A stretch of DNA of 64,000 nt, taken from Sialis fuliginosa (Eukaryota > Arthropoda > Insecta > Megaloptera > Sialidae). The position numbers and the translations under genes were made by a program. The notes under the pieces are model-generated. The model had not been told where the DNA came from, made no database searches, and worked only from the letters and a program-made list of their open reading frames with translations. The stretch is taken from positions 9,891,001-9,955,000 of the forward strand of contig OY540813.1 in the NCBI GenBank assembly GCA_961205875.1, read 5' to 3'. This document shows positions 33,446 to 45,214 of the stretch, piece by piece. Position 1 is the first letter of the stretch. Each line of letters begins with the position of its first letter.

Positions 33446-36400
33446 TAAAGCGTTCTCAGATCGAAAGAGTGAGAATCATTATTACGTTGAAAATTCAAAT
33501 TGTTTTTCGTGATAACTATATATGTAACAAAGGTATAAAATTAAATATTAGACATGCTCAACAGTTTAATGTAACTATCTACATATATAGCTCAAAGTCT
33601 ATGGTATTGCTCTTACATTAGCTTAGAAGTCAGAATATACATATAAATAGAACATATAATATATAAAATAATATGAATAACAAGAAAATCCTTGAATTGT
33701 TTCGAAAGAATAAGTATACCTTTTTATTTATTATTTACTCCGTACCGTCATCAAAATCGACTGTTTGTAGGATTCGGTCATATCTTGAGGCAGTTAAGAT
33801 AGATGATATTCTGCTATAGGACATAAAATGGCAATAAATAAAAACAAAAATGTATTCCGATGTTTTTGTGTGTTGGTTACATTACAGATTTTGAATGATT
33901 TTTATATTTTTCACCTTTTTTTTGATAAAGTCACAGAGGCTATTTTTGTGACAATCAAAGTATATCACTGCCTCTCGTGAATATTTATTAAATTTAACAA
34001 TGTTTGTTTACAAATAAATTATTGAAAATTATTATTCTTTTTAGTATTATTTCGACATATTTTAATTTTTTCTTATTTGTATTATTATAATTATTAGTAT
34101 AAAAGAAGCATATTTAAAAAAACCGTCACCGTCCGATCCGGTTTAAAATATGAATTTGATATTATATCAAATAGAAATTGTATATTTACCGACTATTTTC
34201 AATTACCGGTAATTCGGTAAAGTTGTCAATGAAGACCGGTATTTTTTTTATATAACTGCAGAATTTAAGTCAAAAAAATTATATTCCTATAAAAAATAAT
34301 AATAACCAAGAAATGTTAAGTTAGGTTACATTGCTGCTCTTTGCATGTAAATTTATACATTTTCCGCGATTTTCCGGTAATGCGGTATCTCATCTTTAGT
34401 TCTAAATACTATATTCAATGAAACTAATAGCAAACTTTGCAGTGTTTAAGCAATGTTATATATTTATATTATAGATATATATATAAACTACTAAATAACA
34501 ATTACTAACCGCTATAATGTTGTTTGGAAATTGTTGTTTGAATTCTATCTAATAGGTAGGTACTATTGATTTTATGTTAAATTATTTCAACATTATATTA
34601 TTCATTATTGTATCGAATTAAAATTTTTTGTTTTGTAATTAATTATTTGATATCGTAAAAAATATTAATATAATTAGAAAAAAAATGAATTTGGTTTTCT
34701 ATTAATTTAAATTAGGAACTTAAAAGATTGAAATATATTTAGAGAAAAGATTGGGAATATTGAAACATCTGTAAATATACTAATAATTGTCATAGTGTAA
34801 ATAACCAAATTAAAAACCATTTTAAAGATTAAAAATTTTACATTACAGTAATTTTTATAAATTTTATTTCTATTTATTATTCACAAAAATAAATTTTTAA
34901 ATGATATTAAAAGATTTCATCTGCATATACTTTTAATATTGCTTTCTTTTTCTAACGATATTTTAATCCTTTAATTGTTTTTTCGAGTGAAATATCAATT
35001 ATAATTCTTCAATAACTAACAAAGACTACAGTATGTACTACTTGTAATTTTTCTGATGCTTTTAAAAGGAATCGATTGTCAGGGGATTACAATAGAGGAA
35101 TTAATAAAACTGCTGTAACTTCTTTTAGAAACAAACAAACAAAAAATAAAAAGTAACGATTGTTTGTACAATAATTTACAAATTTGAGGCTATAACCGGG
35201 AAATGCGATGTGGTGCATAAACCATAGATAACAAACAAACATTGTGCAATGTACACACAGAGTCTAAACTTAGACCAAGCATTCATATTACTTGCTTATT
35301 ACCTCTGTGCGTACATACGTCAATAAACGGTGGTGGTGTTTAAACGATCTTATTACAACATGCAATTAATTTGTGCGGTGACAGTGGTGTTTTTTTGAAG
35401 AGGCATTTGCTATAATGTATTTAATGCATACAATCATACATTAATATATACTATTACATTAGTAAGTCTTTAATTAAGCTGTGTGTTTGTCTAATATTAA
35501 TAATTACGTAGAATTTTCACTGAAAAATTTAAAATAAACTAAATTATAAAAAAAATATTTTTTTTATTAATTTATTTTTGTCTTCTAGCTCCTCTTGAAC
35601 TTTTTAGACAGCTTTTATACTTTATTGTTATTTTTTTATTATTAATTCTTTTTAAATGTTTGATTTTTTTTCATTTTATTTGTTATATAAAAAAATGGCA
35701 AGCAACTAACTGAAAATTAATTATATTCTATAGATATTATTATAAATTTTAACATATTTTGCTTCCTTGTATAAAAATTTTATGGTTAACCAATGTTATA
35801 TATTTTTAAATAGAATTTAGTGTGTGTCGAAATCTAAATATAGTATTAATATTTAATTTTCATTGACCAATCATAGCCCTTTAAGTTAATCGGATGTTTT
35901 AAAGGAAAACATTTTTAAACAGAAAAACTGATATTTAACTGATTTTTTTATTTTGATATTTATTGATTTTCCTAATCAGCGTTTATGTAATTCAGCATTT
36001 ATTCACAGAACGCCAATGTGCTCAGGGATATATAATTCACACTGTTTGCCTTGTTAAAATACGTTTATTTATTTGTATTTTGACTTTATGTCAAAAGTGA
36101 ATCGATTAAGATAATATTTGAATTTGTAATTACAAAATGTAGAGCAATTATATTTTGGATTTATTTTAAATTATACGGTATTTGCTTACGAATAAATTGC
36201 TCTAATGTATTAGTTCTAATTGGTTTTCCATAATTTAGATCATTTCTGAATGACTGTATTTTCATTATTTAATTCTAATAAATTCATGCTTTTAAAATAC
36301 AATCAATTAAATATTATTCTAAAAAGCACTCAGGAATTAAAAAAAATTAAAATCGGCAAATGTTTTTTTGTAGCTTTCCAAACTGTAAATTTATGAATTA

Positions 36401-36875
36401 CATATAATAAAAAACCACATGGATTTGCTTTTTTATAGGCAGAGTTGTTTCAAGAAAATAAAATAAAAATCTTATATAAGTGTGAATATTTTTATGATTT
36501 TTTTTGAAAACTGTGAAACAATCCTTTTATTTGAGAAAGTGTTTTTCGTTATATTCCATATACAATTTTGTCAGCTTGAATTTCTTTGCAAATGACTTTT
36601 CTTTGTGAATGAAAAAATGAAACAGTTTTTATTATATTTTTTAGAAATACTTTTATATTTGTGACATATTATGTATTGATATTTATGAACGCATTCGCAA
36701 AAACGAATCTAATTTGAAATAAATAAGATGAAAATTCCTTTAAAGTACATCAGTGGTATGATTTCCGAGTCAATAGAATGTGTTTGCGTATTTCCAAAAA
36801 TTACATTTTCTTACATATGAAAGTAATAAGTACCTAAAAAAATATTGCATCTTTTAAATTTAAAAAATTTATTTA
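33446..36875. other. AT-rich non-coding stretch
   Basis: No gene is recognised in about 3.4 kb. A short imperfect inverted pair, GTACACACAGAG with CTCTGTGCGTAC, lies at about 35250-35315. Confidence 0.3.
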
Positions 36876-37210
36876 TGCCCGATATTATAAAGAATTTGCT
36901 TGGCTGCAAATGCAAATTAGCTCCCAGCTAACGCTATTTACTAGGTAGGTATTTAATATAAATGACAACTACTTATAGATATAGCGAATGAAATCAAACA
37001 TATAATGACTTTGACGCATGAGTATTAAGTAGAATTCAGCGACTTAAAATAAGTTCTGCCAATTGTACCTCATAAAATGCATAGCATTTACATTATTATA
37101 CATTTATTACCACTGTTTTAAAATATCGAGCAATTTGACACCTATCAGATAGCGTTAACTGGGAGTAAATTTGCATTTAAAGCCAACCAAATTCTTTATA
37201 ATACCGGGCA
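36876..37210. mobile_element. 335-bp MITE with about 60-bp TIRs (PIF/Harbinger-like)
   Basis: The left end reads TGCCCGATATTATAAAGAAT and the complement of the right end reads TGCCCGGTATTATAAAGAAT. Pairing continues through GGCT, AAATGCAAATT and AACGCTAT. TTA sits outside both ends, matching a 3-bp TWA target duplication. It is non-coding. Confidence 0.7.
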
Positions 37211-37342
37211 TTAGTTTTTCTAAAAAGTATATACATTAAAATACTTCTTTGAGAACATATATAATATATTAAGATTCTTAAAAAAATTGTCAAAAAGACT
37301 TCACTCAAGTGGGAAAAATTTTCAAAATCAATGTTGAATCCA

Positions 37343-37640
37343 GGGTAGAGCTGGGTACAGGCCGTGAATTTTCCGTAACCTGCCGTGAGCGTACGTAATT
37401 TTTAAATCTTTGTTCGTAAGCATGCATGATTGGATATTCGAATGTATCTATTAAAGCGATCTATTAAATAAATGTAATTTAAATTTACATGAAAAATAAT
37501 GAAAATATATTGTTCATAACATGTTATGATTTTCCTTCTTATTTTCTTATTTTTAAGTTGATATTTCTATGACAAATTGAAATTTTTTGGCATGAAATTT
37601 TGTACTAAAATTTCATGGTTCAAATTTAAATTTTCCATAT
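37343..37640 (+). repeat. 'gccgtgaattttccg' repeat family, copy 2
   Basis: Starts GGGTAGAGCTGGGTACAGG. It shares with 61790-62045 the head CGTGAATTTT and the later blocks AAAATAATGAAAAT, TTATGAT, TTCCTTCT and ATTTTCTTAT. About 280 bp, non-coding. Confidence 0.6.
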
Positions 37641-37852
37641 AAATATTAACTTAAAAGATGAAAAAATAACGGATCTCTCCCTGGCACTATGAATATAACA
37701 ATTAATCAAGACTTAACTTCTATAACGGACCGGTCCATTACTATTTTTCTGGGCCGGTGTTGGAGCTCGTATCCAGTATTGTTTATCCTTAATATATCTA
37801 AAGCTCAACGTCTATCTGTCTATCCGTTAGTGCGCTTATAACTCAAGAACCA

Positions 37853-38255
37853 CACGGTAAAATATATATTGTAAGAGTTACAGTTTTTCCAGTCTATTCC
37901 GGATAGTAAGCTAAAACATTTATTGTCTGAAACTGTAATAATATAATTATAGACTCTAATGTAATATAATGCTCAATATAAATTGATGGATAAACTGCAA
38001 ACATTACAGACTAAAATTATATTATTATAGTTTCAGACAGTAAAATATTATATGTTCGCTTACTATACGGGATAGACAGAAAAAACTGTATTTCTTATGG
38101 CGTGTTTACACCGAAAAAACAAAACAGCAACATCGTGTCTTTTTGACAGTGCAACAAACCCTATGCATTTTTAAATATGATGTATTTTCAAACACCGTGT
38201 TGCTGTTTTGTTTTCTTTGGTCTAAACTCGGCATTACAGTATATTTTTTTCCGTG
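37853..38255. mobile_element. Foldback element with CACGG ends, itself interrupted
   Basis: The left arm begins CACGGTAAAATATATATTG, then TAAGAGTTACAGTTTTT. The complement of the right arm begins CACGGAAAAAAATATACTG, then TAAGAAATACAGTTTTTT once the inner MITE is skipped. Pairing continues through CTATTCCGG, TAGTAAGC, GTCTGAAACT and AATATAATT. The 63-kb copy of the host repeat lacks this element. Confidence 0.75.
38098..38233. mobile_element. 136-bp MITE nested in the foldback arm, TTA duplication
   Basis: The left end is TGGCGTGTTTACACC and the complement of the right end is TGCCGAGTTTAGACC, followed by AAACAAAACAGCAACA on both arms. TTA flanks both sides (38095-38097 and 38234-38236). A related, more decayed copy is at 63341-63470. 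Confidence 0.8.
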
Positions 38256-38465
38256 CTCTTATCTGATTTACGTGTTTTTTTTTAATTCATAGATATTTTC
38301 TCTGGTCAGGTTATAGGATATATTTTGTTACGTTAGGTAACATAAGGAATAAGCAGTGACGATAATAGTAAATCAAGTCGGACAAAAGTTTACCACCAGC
38401 GTGCTCTTTTGCAATACGCTACCTAAACCGTTAAATATTGAACAAAATAATGTAGTAAAGAAAAT

Positions 38466-39056
38466 TAAAAATGTTTGAGTTCTGTTTACGTGGATTTATG
38501 GTCTGCAAAACATTAATCCTTATCGAAATAAATAATTTCATCGATACCATATATCTAACTTTTATATTTAAACCACAAAGACTGTTTTTATGTTATATAG
38601 AAAATTAAAAATGACGATTTAGTTTTGAAGTGCACTGAGGTTGGTAATTTAACTATACATATATTTAATCGCTCTTCTGAAAAATCACATTTTTGCAATT
38701 ATCATATTATGACCTAACATGCCGCGCATCAATATTTACTTTATTATTTGAAGTTCCCCACACTAGAAACTGTAAACTGGATAAATAATACAATACTTTT
38801 ATATATGTCTGAGATTATTCAATATGTTTATATGTTCTTAATTACCTACTATATTTGTTTTATATAAAACGTTAAGTGATACATAACTAGATAATAAATT
38901 GTCGCACCGCTTCATTATCGAGTACACGTTTGAGTGCGAAGTTTATACAATGTGGAGTGGAATTGTAAGCCATTATGTAAACAGCTCCAAACTATTTGAC
39001 ACATGTGAGTGATTGTCCAGACTGAAAGCACACATACGATATATAATTTGTACTTT
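38466..39056. other. AT-rich spacer
   Basis: Nothing recognisable; there is no open frame with coding character. Confidence 0.3.
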
Positions 39057-39599
39057 ATAAGGTAAAGACACCAGTTATGGCCGCTATAAGAGCAAGTTTT
39101 CGGTTTTTTTGATTAATGGGCTTGATTTTTGTAATTCTCATGAACTTATGTTACTAATAAAACAAGTAACTCTTTATTTAATCAATTTAATTACCAGTCA
39201 CCAAATATAGTTTGCTTTTTAAATTATAACCTTTTATTTTGATCATGTTTTTTTCTCCAGTAATGGATGGGCACTTGCTAATGATTACAAGATGATAAGT
39301 ACTACGACACAAAATATATAAAAGAAAGAATCGTCAAATTTGAAACAATGTAAAGCAGTTGCTATGATAATATAATATAATTAATAAATAAATTATACTA
39401 ATAATTAGTTTAAATGTCCACCATTTTGACACCTATTGGCCGATTGTCATCAAATCACTTTGTAAGACAGTTAAATGTATATAGAATAATATTCAGGAAT
39501 GGTAGTAATCAAATATCAACACATATTTCTAATTCAATACATTTAATTAAAAATTTGCTATTACTTGGGTCCTTGCCAAAACTAGTACCACTACCTTAT
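39057..39599. mobile_element. 543-bp TIR element, 'accagt..ccaaaactagtacc' family, copy 1
   Basis: The left end contains AAGGTAAAGACACCAGTTAT and the complement of the right end AAGGTAGTGGTACTAGTTTT. The interior block CCACCATTTTGACACCTATT, then GGCCGATTGTCATCAAA, recurs at 50.6 kb and, inverted, at 55.1 kb. An 85-codon open frame (39414-39671) crosses this repeated block and is a repeat artefact, not a gene. Confidence 0.65.
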
Positions 39600-40902
39600 T
39601 GTATTTTCAATTTGGGCACTCATAATCAGTTTCCAATATATGTATATTTTTTGCGAAATGAACAGGTTTAAAATCTTTTCAATCATCTGCTTATTTTAAC
39701 TATAATTACAAAATTAATAATTTTTTTAATTTAACAAACAAATTGATAATCGAAAATATAGGTAGAGTAAGTATAGTCCAACAACGGTTTCATATGTATG
39801 TTGTGTGAGCTTCCCTATGTAAACATATATCGTTGGTGCACAAGAAAATTGACACAGGAGAACGATTAAAAAATATTGTTCTGCATTTTGAAGTTATAAA
39901 ACGGCTAAGTGATACAAGGTCTCTCTATCGAGTACCTTATGAACTATCTTATGTCGTTTTTCTGATAAAAGTCGATATTTTTATGAACATTTTATATTAT
40001 TTAACTCAAAAAGGAGGATTTTTGAGGTGTGTCACTTTTCTTGTTCACCGACGATATCGTACATATATGGGTGTTTAAAATAAAACGTTACAAAAAATTA
40101 ATCTTTTAACAGAAAAATATTTCAGACAAAAGTTATTCAGTTTGAAGAGGGCAATATCCTGATATTTTATATTTTTTATGTGTAATTAAGATCTAATACT
40201 TCGTTTTTATTCGAAAAAAGTTTTTTTTTTAATTACAAAAAATATTCAGTTACCATTAAAAATGCCATAAGATATTTTTTTTTAAAAAATAACTATATAA
40301 TATAAAAGTATTAATATTTAAAATAAATTTTTAATATACATATATAAGGCCAAATAAAATCATTTAGCAAAAAAAATAAACGTATATGGAATTGTTTCAT
40401 AACAACAAAAGAACACAATGTTGTCAAAATTATCGAGAATTTGAATTTTGTATTTGACAGGTAATCACCGTCCAAATTAATTTAATGGGGGATATAATTT
40501 TATAAAATTGAACAATGTTATTGATCTTTCCACCTAGTTTAATTTTATTCGTGAGTTACTGTTTTTGGTATTATATTTAGTACATGTTTTGAAAATTTAA
40601 TGAAAATAACGATTACAGTATAATTTTGTTGAATTCGTTTTCTGTGAACACGTCAAATATCAAAAGAAGTAGAAAAAAGTGAGTTACTAGTTATATTGTA
40701 TTGAAATAGAGAAATTATTTCCGGTGTTATAAATTATAAAGTATATTATTTTTTTTTGTTTTTTAAGAATTTACAAAACATATAGATTTATTAGATAAGG
40801 TACGTTAAAAAATGTTTTACATTACAATGTTCATGTTGGTATTTAATAGTAAAGATATAAAATAATGGTAGTTTTTGATTGGCATTTATTTTTATTTGGC
40901 AA
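39600..40902. other. AT-rich spacer
   Basis: No supported gene. An 81-codon open frame at 39833-40078 starts from a CTG/TTG-type codon region and shows no motif. Confidence 0.3.
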
Positions 40903-41285
40903 TTTACTTCTTTGTTAGTTTATGAGTTTTAATTTGTTTTTAAAAAGGGAAGGAGGTCGCGAGGGTCTTTAAGCGCGTGATACTCTTAAAGATAATAGTG
41001 TAAGCTACATTTAAAAAAAAATTGAGTCTGTAGGATCGCGCCAAGCTGAGATATCAACTATTCAATTTACTTTTTTATTAGTTTATGAGTTTTAATTTGT
41101 TTTTTTAAAAGGGAAGGAGGTCGCGAGGGTCTTTAAGCGCGTGATACTCTTAAAGATAATAGTGTAAGCTACATTTAAAAAAAAATTGAGTCTGTAGGAT
41201 CGCGCCAAGCTGAGATATTAACTATTCAATTTACTTTTTTATTAGTTTATGAGTTTTAATTTGTTTTTAAAAAGGGAAGGAGGTA
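40903..41285 (+). repeat. Tandem repeat, period about 163 bp, about 2.3 copies
   Basis: The block GGGAAGGAGGT recurs at 40947, 41111 and 41274. The units share TTAGTTTATGAGTTTTAATT, GGTCGCGAGGGTCTTTAAGC, GTAGGATCGCGCCAAGCTGA and ACTATTCAATTTACTT and are nearly identical, so amplification was recent. The unit is homologous to 7666-7790. Confidence 0.85.
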
Positions 41286-42507
41286 CGTGGAAACATTTCA
41301 GTTGAAATATTTATCTAAATAACTCTGCTGCAATTTCTATAGAATATCGCATGTAATTCTACAAAGTACTCGTACTTTCTAACTGTATAAATAGGTTCGT
41401 ATCTAAGTGTATATATGCACATTAAATTAATATTTAATCTTACGAAGTAAATTCAATTTCCTTTCATATTCCTCACTATCGAGTAATGCAAATCACTATA
41501 TTTATTTATTCATGAAGAAATTTTAATAGTATCATTAGAATACCTTATAAAATAGTACGTACATAAAACTGCGATATATTGATTTAATATCTATATCTAT
41601 AATCTATATATTATATGAAATGAAATTATTGGAATTGGAATATTGTAACACCGTCGAAAATTTAAAATTAATTAAATTAAGTAAGTAGGTATGTAATAAA
41701 ACTACTTTTTTATATCTTATTTAGGGTAATATAGACAAAAATTAAATAGCACATTAAGTGATAACGGTATACCATTTAAAAGTTAAGTTCTGAACCTACC
41801 CTAGATTAAATATCATTTGTGTAACTCTATACGCTGTAATTATATATAATATACTTAATGTATGCTCACTTACTAAAATAAAAAACGATAATATACCTAT
41901 CTATAATAACTAGGAAATTATAATATTTTGGGTGTGTACTGTATAATACTATAATAGATAAAATGTTTAATATTGTTTTTTTTTTTTAATTTCACATTTC
42001 TGAACTTTGTGAAACATTTAAAGCTTTAATTAAAAATACCGTCTTTTGTGAATACTTCTTGCCGTGCTATTAATATTTTATGACAATTATTTGGTATGTT
42101 ATGAAAATTCCATAGTTTCTATATTTATATGCCTACATATATCATCTTTTTTCACATAAACATTTTCAATAACATTAATATTTTGTTACTAGTATAACAA
42201 GATATTCAATATCGATATAAAACTTTCAAAGGATTCTGTAATGAATCATTTATTGTAAAAACTTCCATGAACAAAAAAACAAGTAGAGTAAAGTGTGGGA
42301 ATGGTGCACAACTAAATAAGATCCGTTCATGTGATGAACATATTGTGGTTGATTAATTAATATAAATATAATTACGAAAGAAGCTAAAATTATTTTAATT
42401 ACGTGCAAAGGTTGAATAATTATATAAAAATATTTATAGATAATATATAGCTTCTCATTTAATTTTTGTAGGTCAATTTTGCGCACTCATTTACTATACT
42501 GTGCACC
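41286..42507. other. AT-rich spacer
   Basis: Nothing recognisable. A 78-codon minus-strand frame at 42250-42486 has no motif. Confidence 0.3.
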
Positions 42508-43010
42508 ATTTTTAGGGTTCCGTAGAAAACTAGGAACCCTTAGGGCGTTTTTCCACACCCCGGTAAAACCGGTGCCGGTGCCGGTGAAAGCACCGGTTGC
42601 AATGTAATCAAATCAGAGCTTTTCCACGTAGACCGGCCCGGCTAATTTACCGGCACCGTCAAATGCTGCCAGCGTTGAACTCGACAATCGGATAAGTACC
42701 TTACATTCAACAGAGGATGTACCCAATACTGCCTTTTGTTATATTTGTCATTTATATACTTCCTTCTGAGGTATAATGACCTTCACCGATTTTGCCGTTG
42801 TGTAACAAAATGGCCTTATAGTTTTACTCTGACCGTCTGTTTGTCTGTATGTATGTTACATCCCTCTCATTCTCTCATTTATATACCTATTAAGATGAAA
42901 TTTGGTATACGGACGTAGATTGATAACTAGAATTGCTAATTCTACCGGAAAATATATTTTAAAAAACATTTCCCACTCTTCCCTAATACCTGAGCATAGA
43001 AAATAAAAAT
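42508..43010 (+). repeat. 'gggttccg' interspersed repeat, copy 3, split by an insertion
   Basis: The left part (42508-42542) is TTTTTAGGGTTCCGTAG and onward to GGAACCCTTA. The right part resumes at 42816 with TTATAGTTTTACTCTGACCG and AAATTTGGTATACGGACGTA, the same order as in the copy at 24.8 kb. A 273-bp element separates them. Confidence 0.65.
42543..42815. mobile_element. 273-bp MITE inserted in the gggttccg repeat
   Basis: TTA borders both sides (42540-42542 and 42816-42818). The ends GGGCGTTTTTCCACAC and the complement GGCCATTTTGTTACAC match at about 11 of 16. The left half is GC-rich with repeated CCGGTGCCGGTG-type units. The context matches a PIF/Harbinger-like insertion. Confidence 0.55.
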
Positions 43011-44918
43011 AAAAAATTTTCTGTTTCAATATCTTTATTCATAAAATATTAAACTGTTGTATAAAAATTTTGTAAACATAACTCAAATATTAATAAGTAA
43101 AAGGAGCATATAGAACATCATTTTATCATAAAAATGTAAACACATTACTTTTCTACGTATATGTACTATTTTAAATTGAATTTTGCAATAAATATTTTTA
43201 TTATTGGCGTACGCATATGGGTACAACATTCGATCGCATTTACCGGTTAAATCATTTATTTATTAAAAAGAATATCGTGCATGATGTTGAAATCAGACGC
43301 ACGATCGGAAATTGAAGCCGTCGCACTGTTGCCGATATTTAATCGCCCGAGGTAGTAATTTTTGATTATTGAAATGAGTTAAATCTGCAATGAGATCAGC
43401 ACCATCCAGACAGAACGTCTGATGATTTTATTGATATTGATTTTTAGTTTAATTTTAAAACATTGATTTATTCGATAGTTACGAGTCTGTTTGATTATTA
43501 TTACATTACGTTAATAACGTAGATGATAAAATTTTGCAGATAGAATAAACAATAGAAAATCCGTGCAACGAATCCAATCCATTCATATTTCATACTCCCT
43601 GGATATGGCATTTAATTTAAAATAGCTTCCTTGAGTTGTTTTACTGCCCATGTTTCTCTGGCAGAAGCAGGATGCTGCAGGGCCCCTACTAGACTAAAAT
43701 TGTTGGCGAGCATCCTAAAAAATATTTTTTATTTTCATTTTGGTCTTTCAATTAAAAATGTTAATTCATAAATACCAGTCAATTAGTTTTTTTTGCTCAC
43801 CGCGCCGAGCTCCTCTTAGACACCTTCCCAATGCGGGAGTCCTGGAAAAAGGCATTTACTTTCATTTTATACACCCTCAGCATATTTAAAAAAATAAAAT
43901 AAATTGATGGTGCATCTATCATTAAATTGAGGGAGAGATGTACCCGTGCCTTTTAGAAACCAGAGTGCCAATAAATGTCAAAACATGTTATTATAGCAAT
44001 AATAAAAATATTTTACATAATTTTCGCGGCAATGTTAAGTTTTTTAATTTTTATTGCATATAAACAACATAATCGAGATGCTTTTTTTCAAGAGATTATA
44101 TTCATAGACGAGAATGACATTATTGACAGTTGAATAATATCTGCCAACTTTTTGGTATAGCTGGTACAAAAAGTAATACATTTCACCTTAAATGACCCGA
44201 CGTTTTTTTCGGCAAAACCGCTTCCCACTGTCAGAAAAACATAAAATAGTATTTATGCTATTGGGATTAGTTATAAATGCAGAAAAACACCCACGTATTT
44301 GTCCTTTCTCTGAAAGTTTGAGGACCCTTGAATCATGTCATTAACCAAAATCATAAATTAGAGTTGAGCGATTTTTGCTTACGATTGCGTAATGCAGGCT
44401 TTAAAGAATATTTTAAGATATGACATTTTCATGATGAAAGATGAAATGATAAGTCATAGTATGCTCCAGCTCTGTCTTATATGATAAGATATGAATTTAA
44501 TACTTCTGTCAAATTTATCACTATTAGTTATACGATATATGTGAATATATAAAATTTAATAAACATATACAAATATACATATCTACATACATACATATAT
44601 GTTAATATTTATTATATGCGATATTTTGCACAATACCGGCATCTGAAGGTGTTATACATACGAGACACGGATTTCCTAGAGTGGCAGCTTTGAAGAATGA
44701 ATATGATGCCGTAAGTTCCTTTGTTCGATGTTGCATATATGCACATGACTGCATACTGCATACATATGTATACATACATGCCATGCATCTTGAAATAAAA
44801 GATATAATATAATTATACATATACCTATACGCCATGAATCTTGTAGCGAGGGATTTGAACCACTTATTATTAATTAAATATTTTATATACATACTTAATA
44901 TATTATATGTACAAACAT
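43011..44918. other. Non-coding stretch with a possible exon-like patch
   Basis: Mostly AT-rich. Two GC-richer patches, 43205-43420 and 43640-43870, look like old repeats. At about 44626-44708 there is an open plus-strand frame reading ASEGVIHTRHGFPRVA, then ALKNEYDA, ending at a GTAAGT donor match. It is described as a finding because no protein family is recognised. Confidence 0.3.
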
Positions 44919-45025
44919 ATATAGGGTGTCCCGTAAACATACCGACAAACTTTCAGGAATTGTCGAGGACATTAGAAAAATCGCTTTTTGTTAGGTTGAA
45001 AAATATTAACGGTCTTATAATGTAT
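44919..45025 (+). repeat. 'gggtgtcccgtaaa' interspersed repeat fragment
   Basis: Starts ATAGGGTGTCCCGTAAACAT and continues CGACAAACTTTCAGG and TGTCGAGGACATTAG, a repeat phrase familiar from many insect genomes. A related start is at 51.2 kb. Confidence 0.55.
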
Positions 45026-45099
45026 TGATTAAATTTAAAAAAAAAGTATTAAAATATAGTATCGCATTTTAAAGTGTTATTTTATAATTAGATATAAAA

Positions 45100-45214
45100 A
45101 AATATAGGTAGAATAAAAAATAAAATACCAATATTACGATCACAAAGTTTCTTGTATCTTCGATATTGCAAGGAAATAAAATATAGGTAGAATAAAAAAT
45201 AAAATTCCAATATT
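45100..45214 (+). repeat. Short direct duplication (about 37 bp, period about 78 bp)
   Basis: AATATAGGTAGAATAAAAAA, then TAAAATACCAATATTA, at 45100-45136 recurs with one base changed at 45178-45214. Between them, ACGATCACAAAG, then TATCTTCGATATTGCAAGG, resembles the repeat at 52.1 kb. Confidence 0.6.

Larger units (their letters stand above)
37795..38465 (+). repeat. Host repeat interrupted by nested insertions, copy 1
   Basis: The outer parts (37815-37852 and about 38256-38465) match 63010-63240. Shared blocks are CCGTTAGTGCGCTTAT, TTTACGTGTTTTTT, AATAAGCAGTGACGATAATA, GTAAATCAAGTCGG and ACCGTTAAATATTGAACAA. The middle 400 bp is absent from the 63-kb copy. Confidence 0.7.

Noticed and set aside
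39414-39671. 85-codon plus-strand frame
   Set aside because: It lies in a repeat whose other copies (50.6 and 55.1 kb) break the frame.
40903-41285. CRISPR-like array
   Set aside because: Whole 163-bp units are repeated without distinct spacers and the DNA is eukaryotic; it is a tandem duplication.
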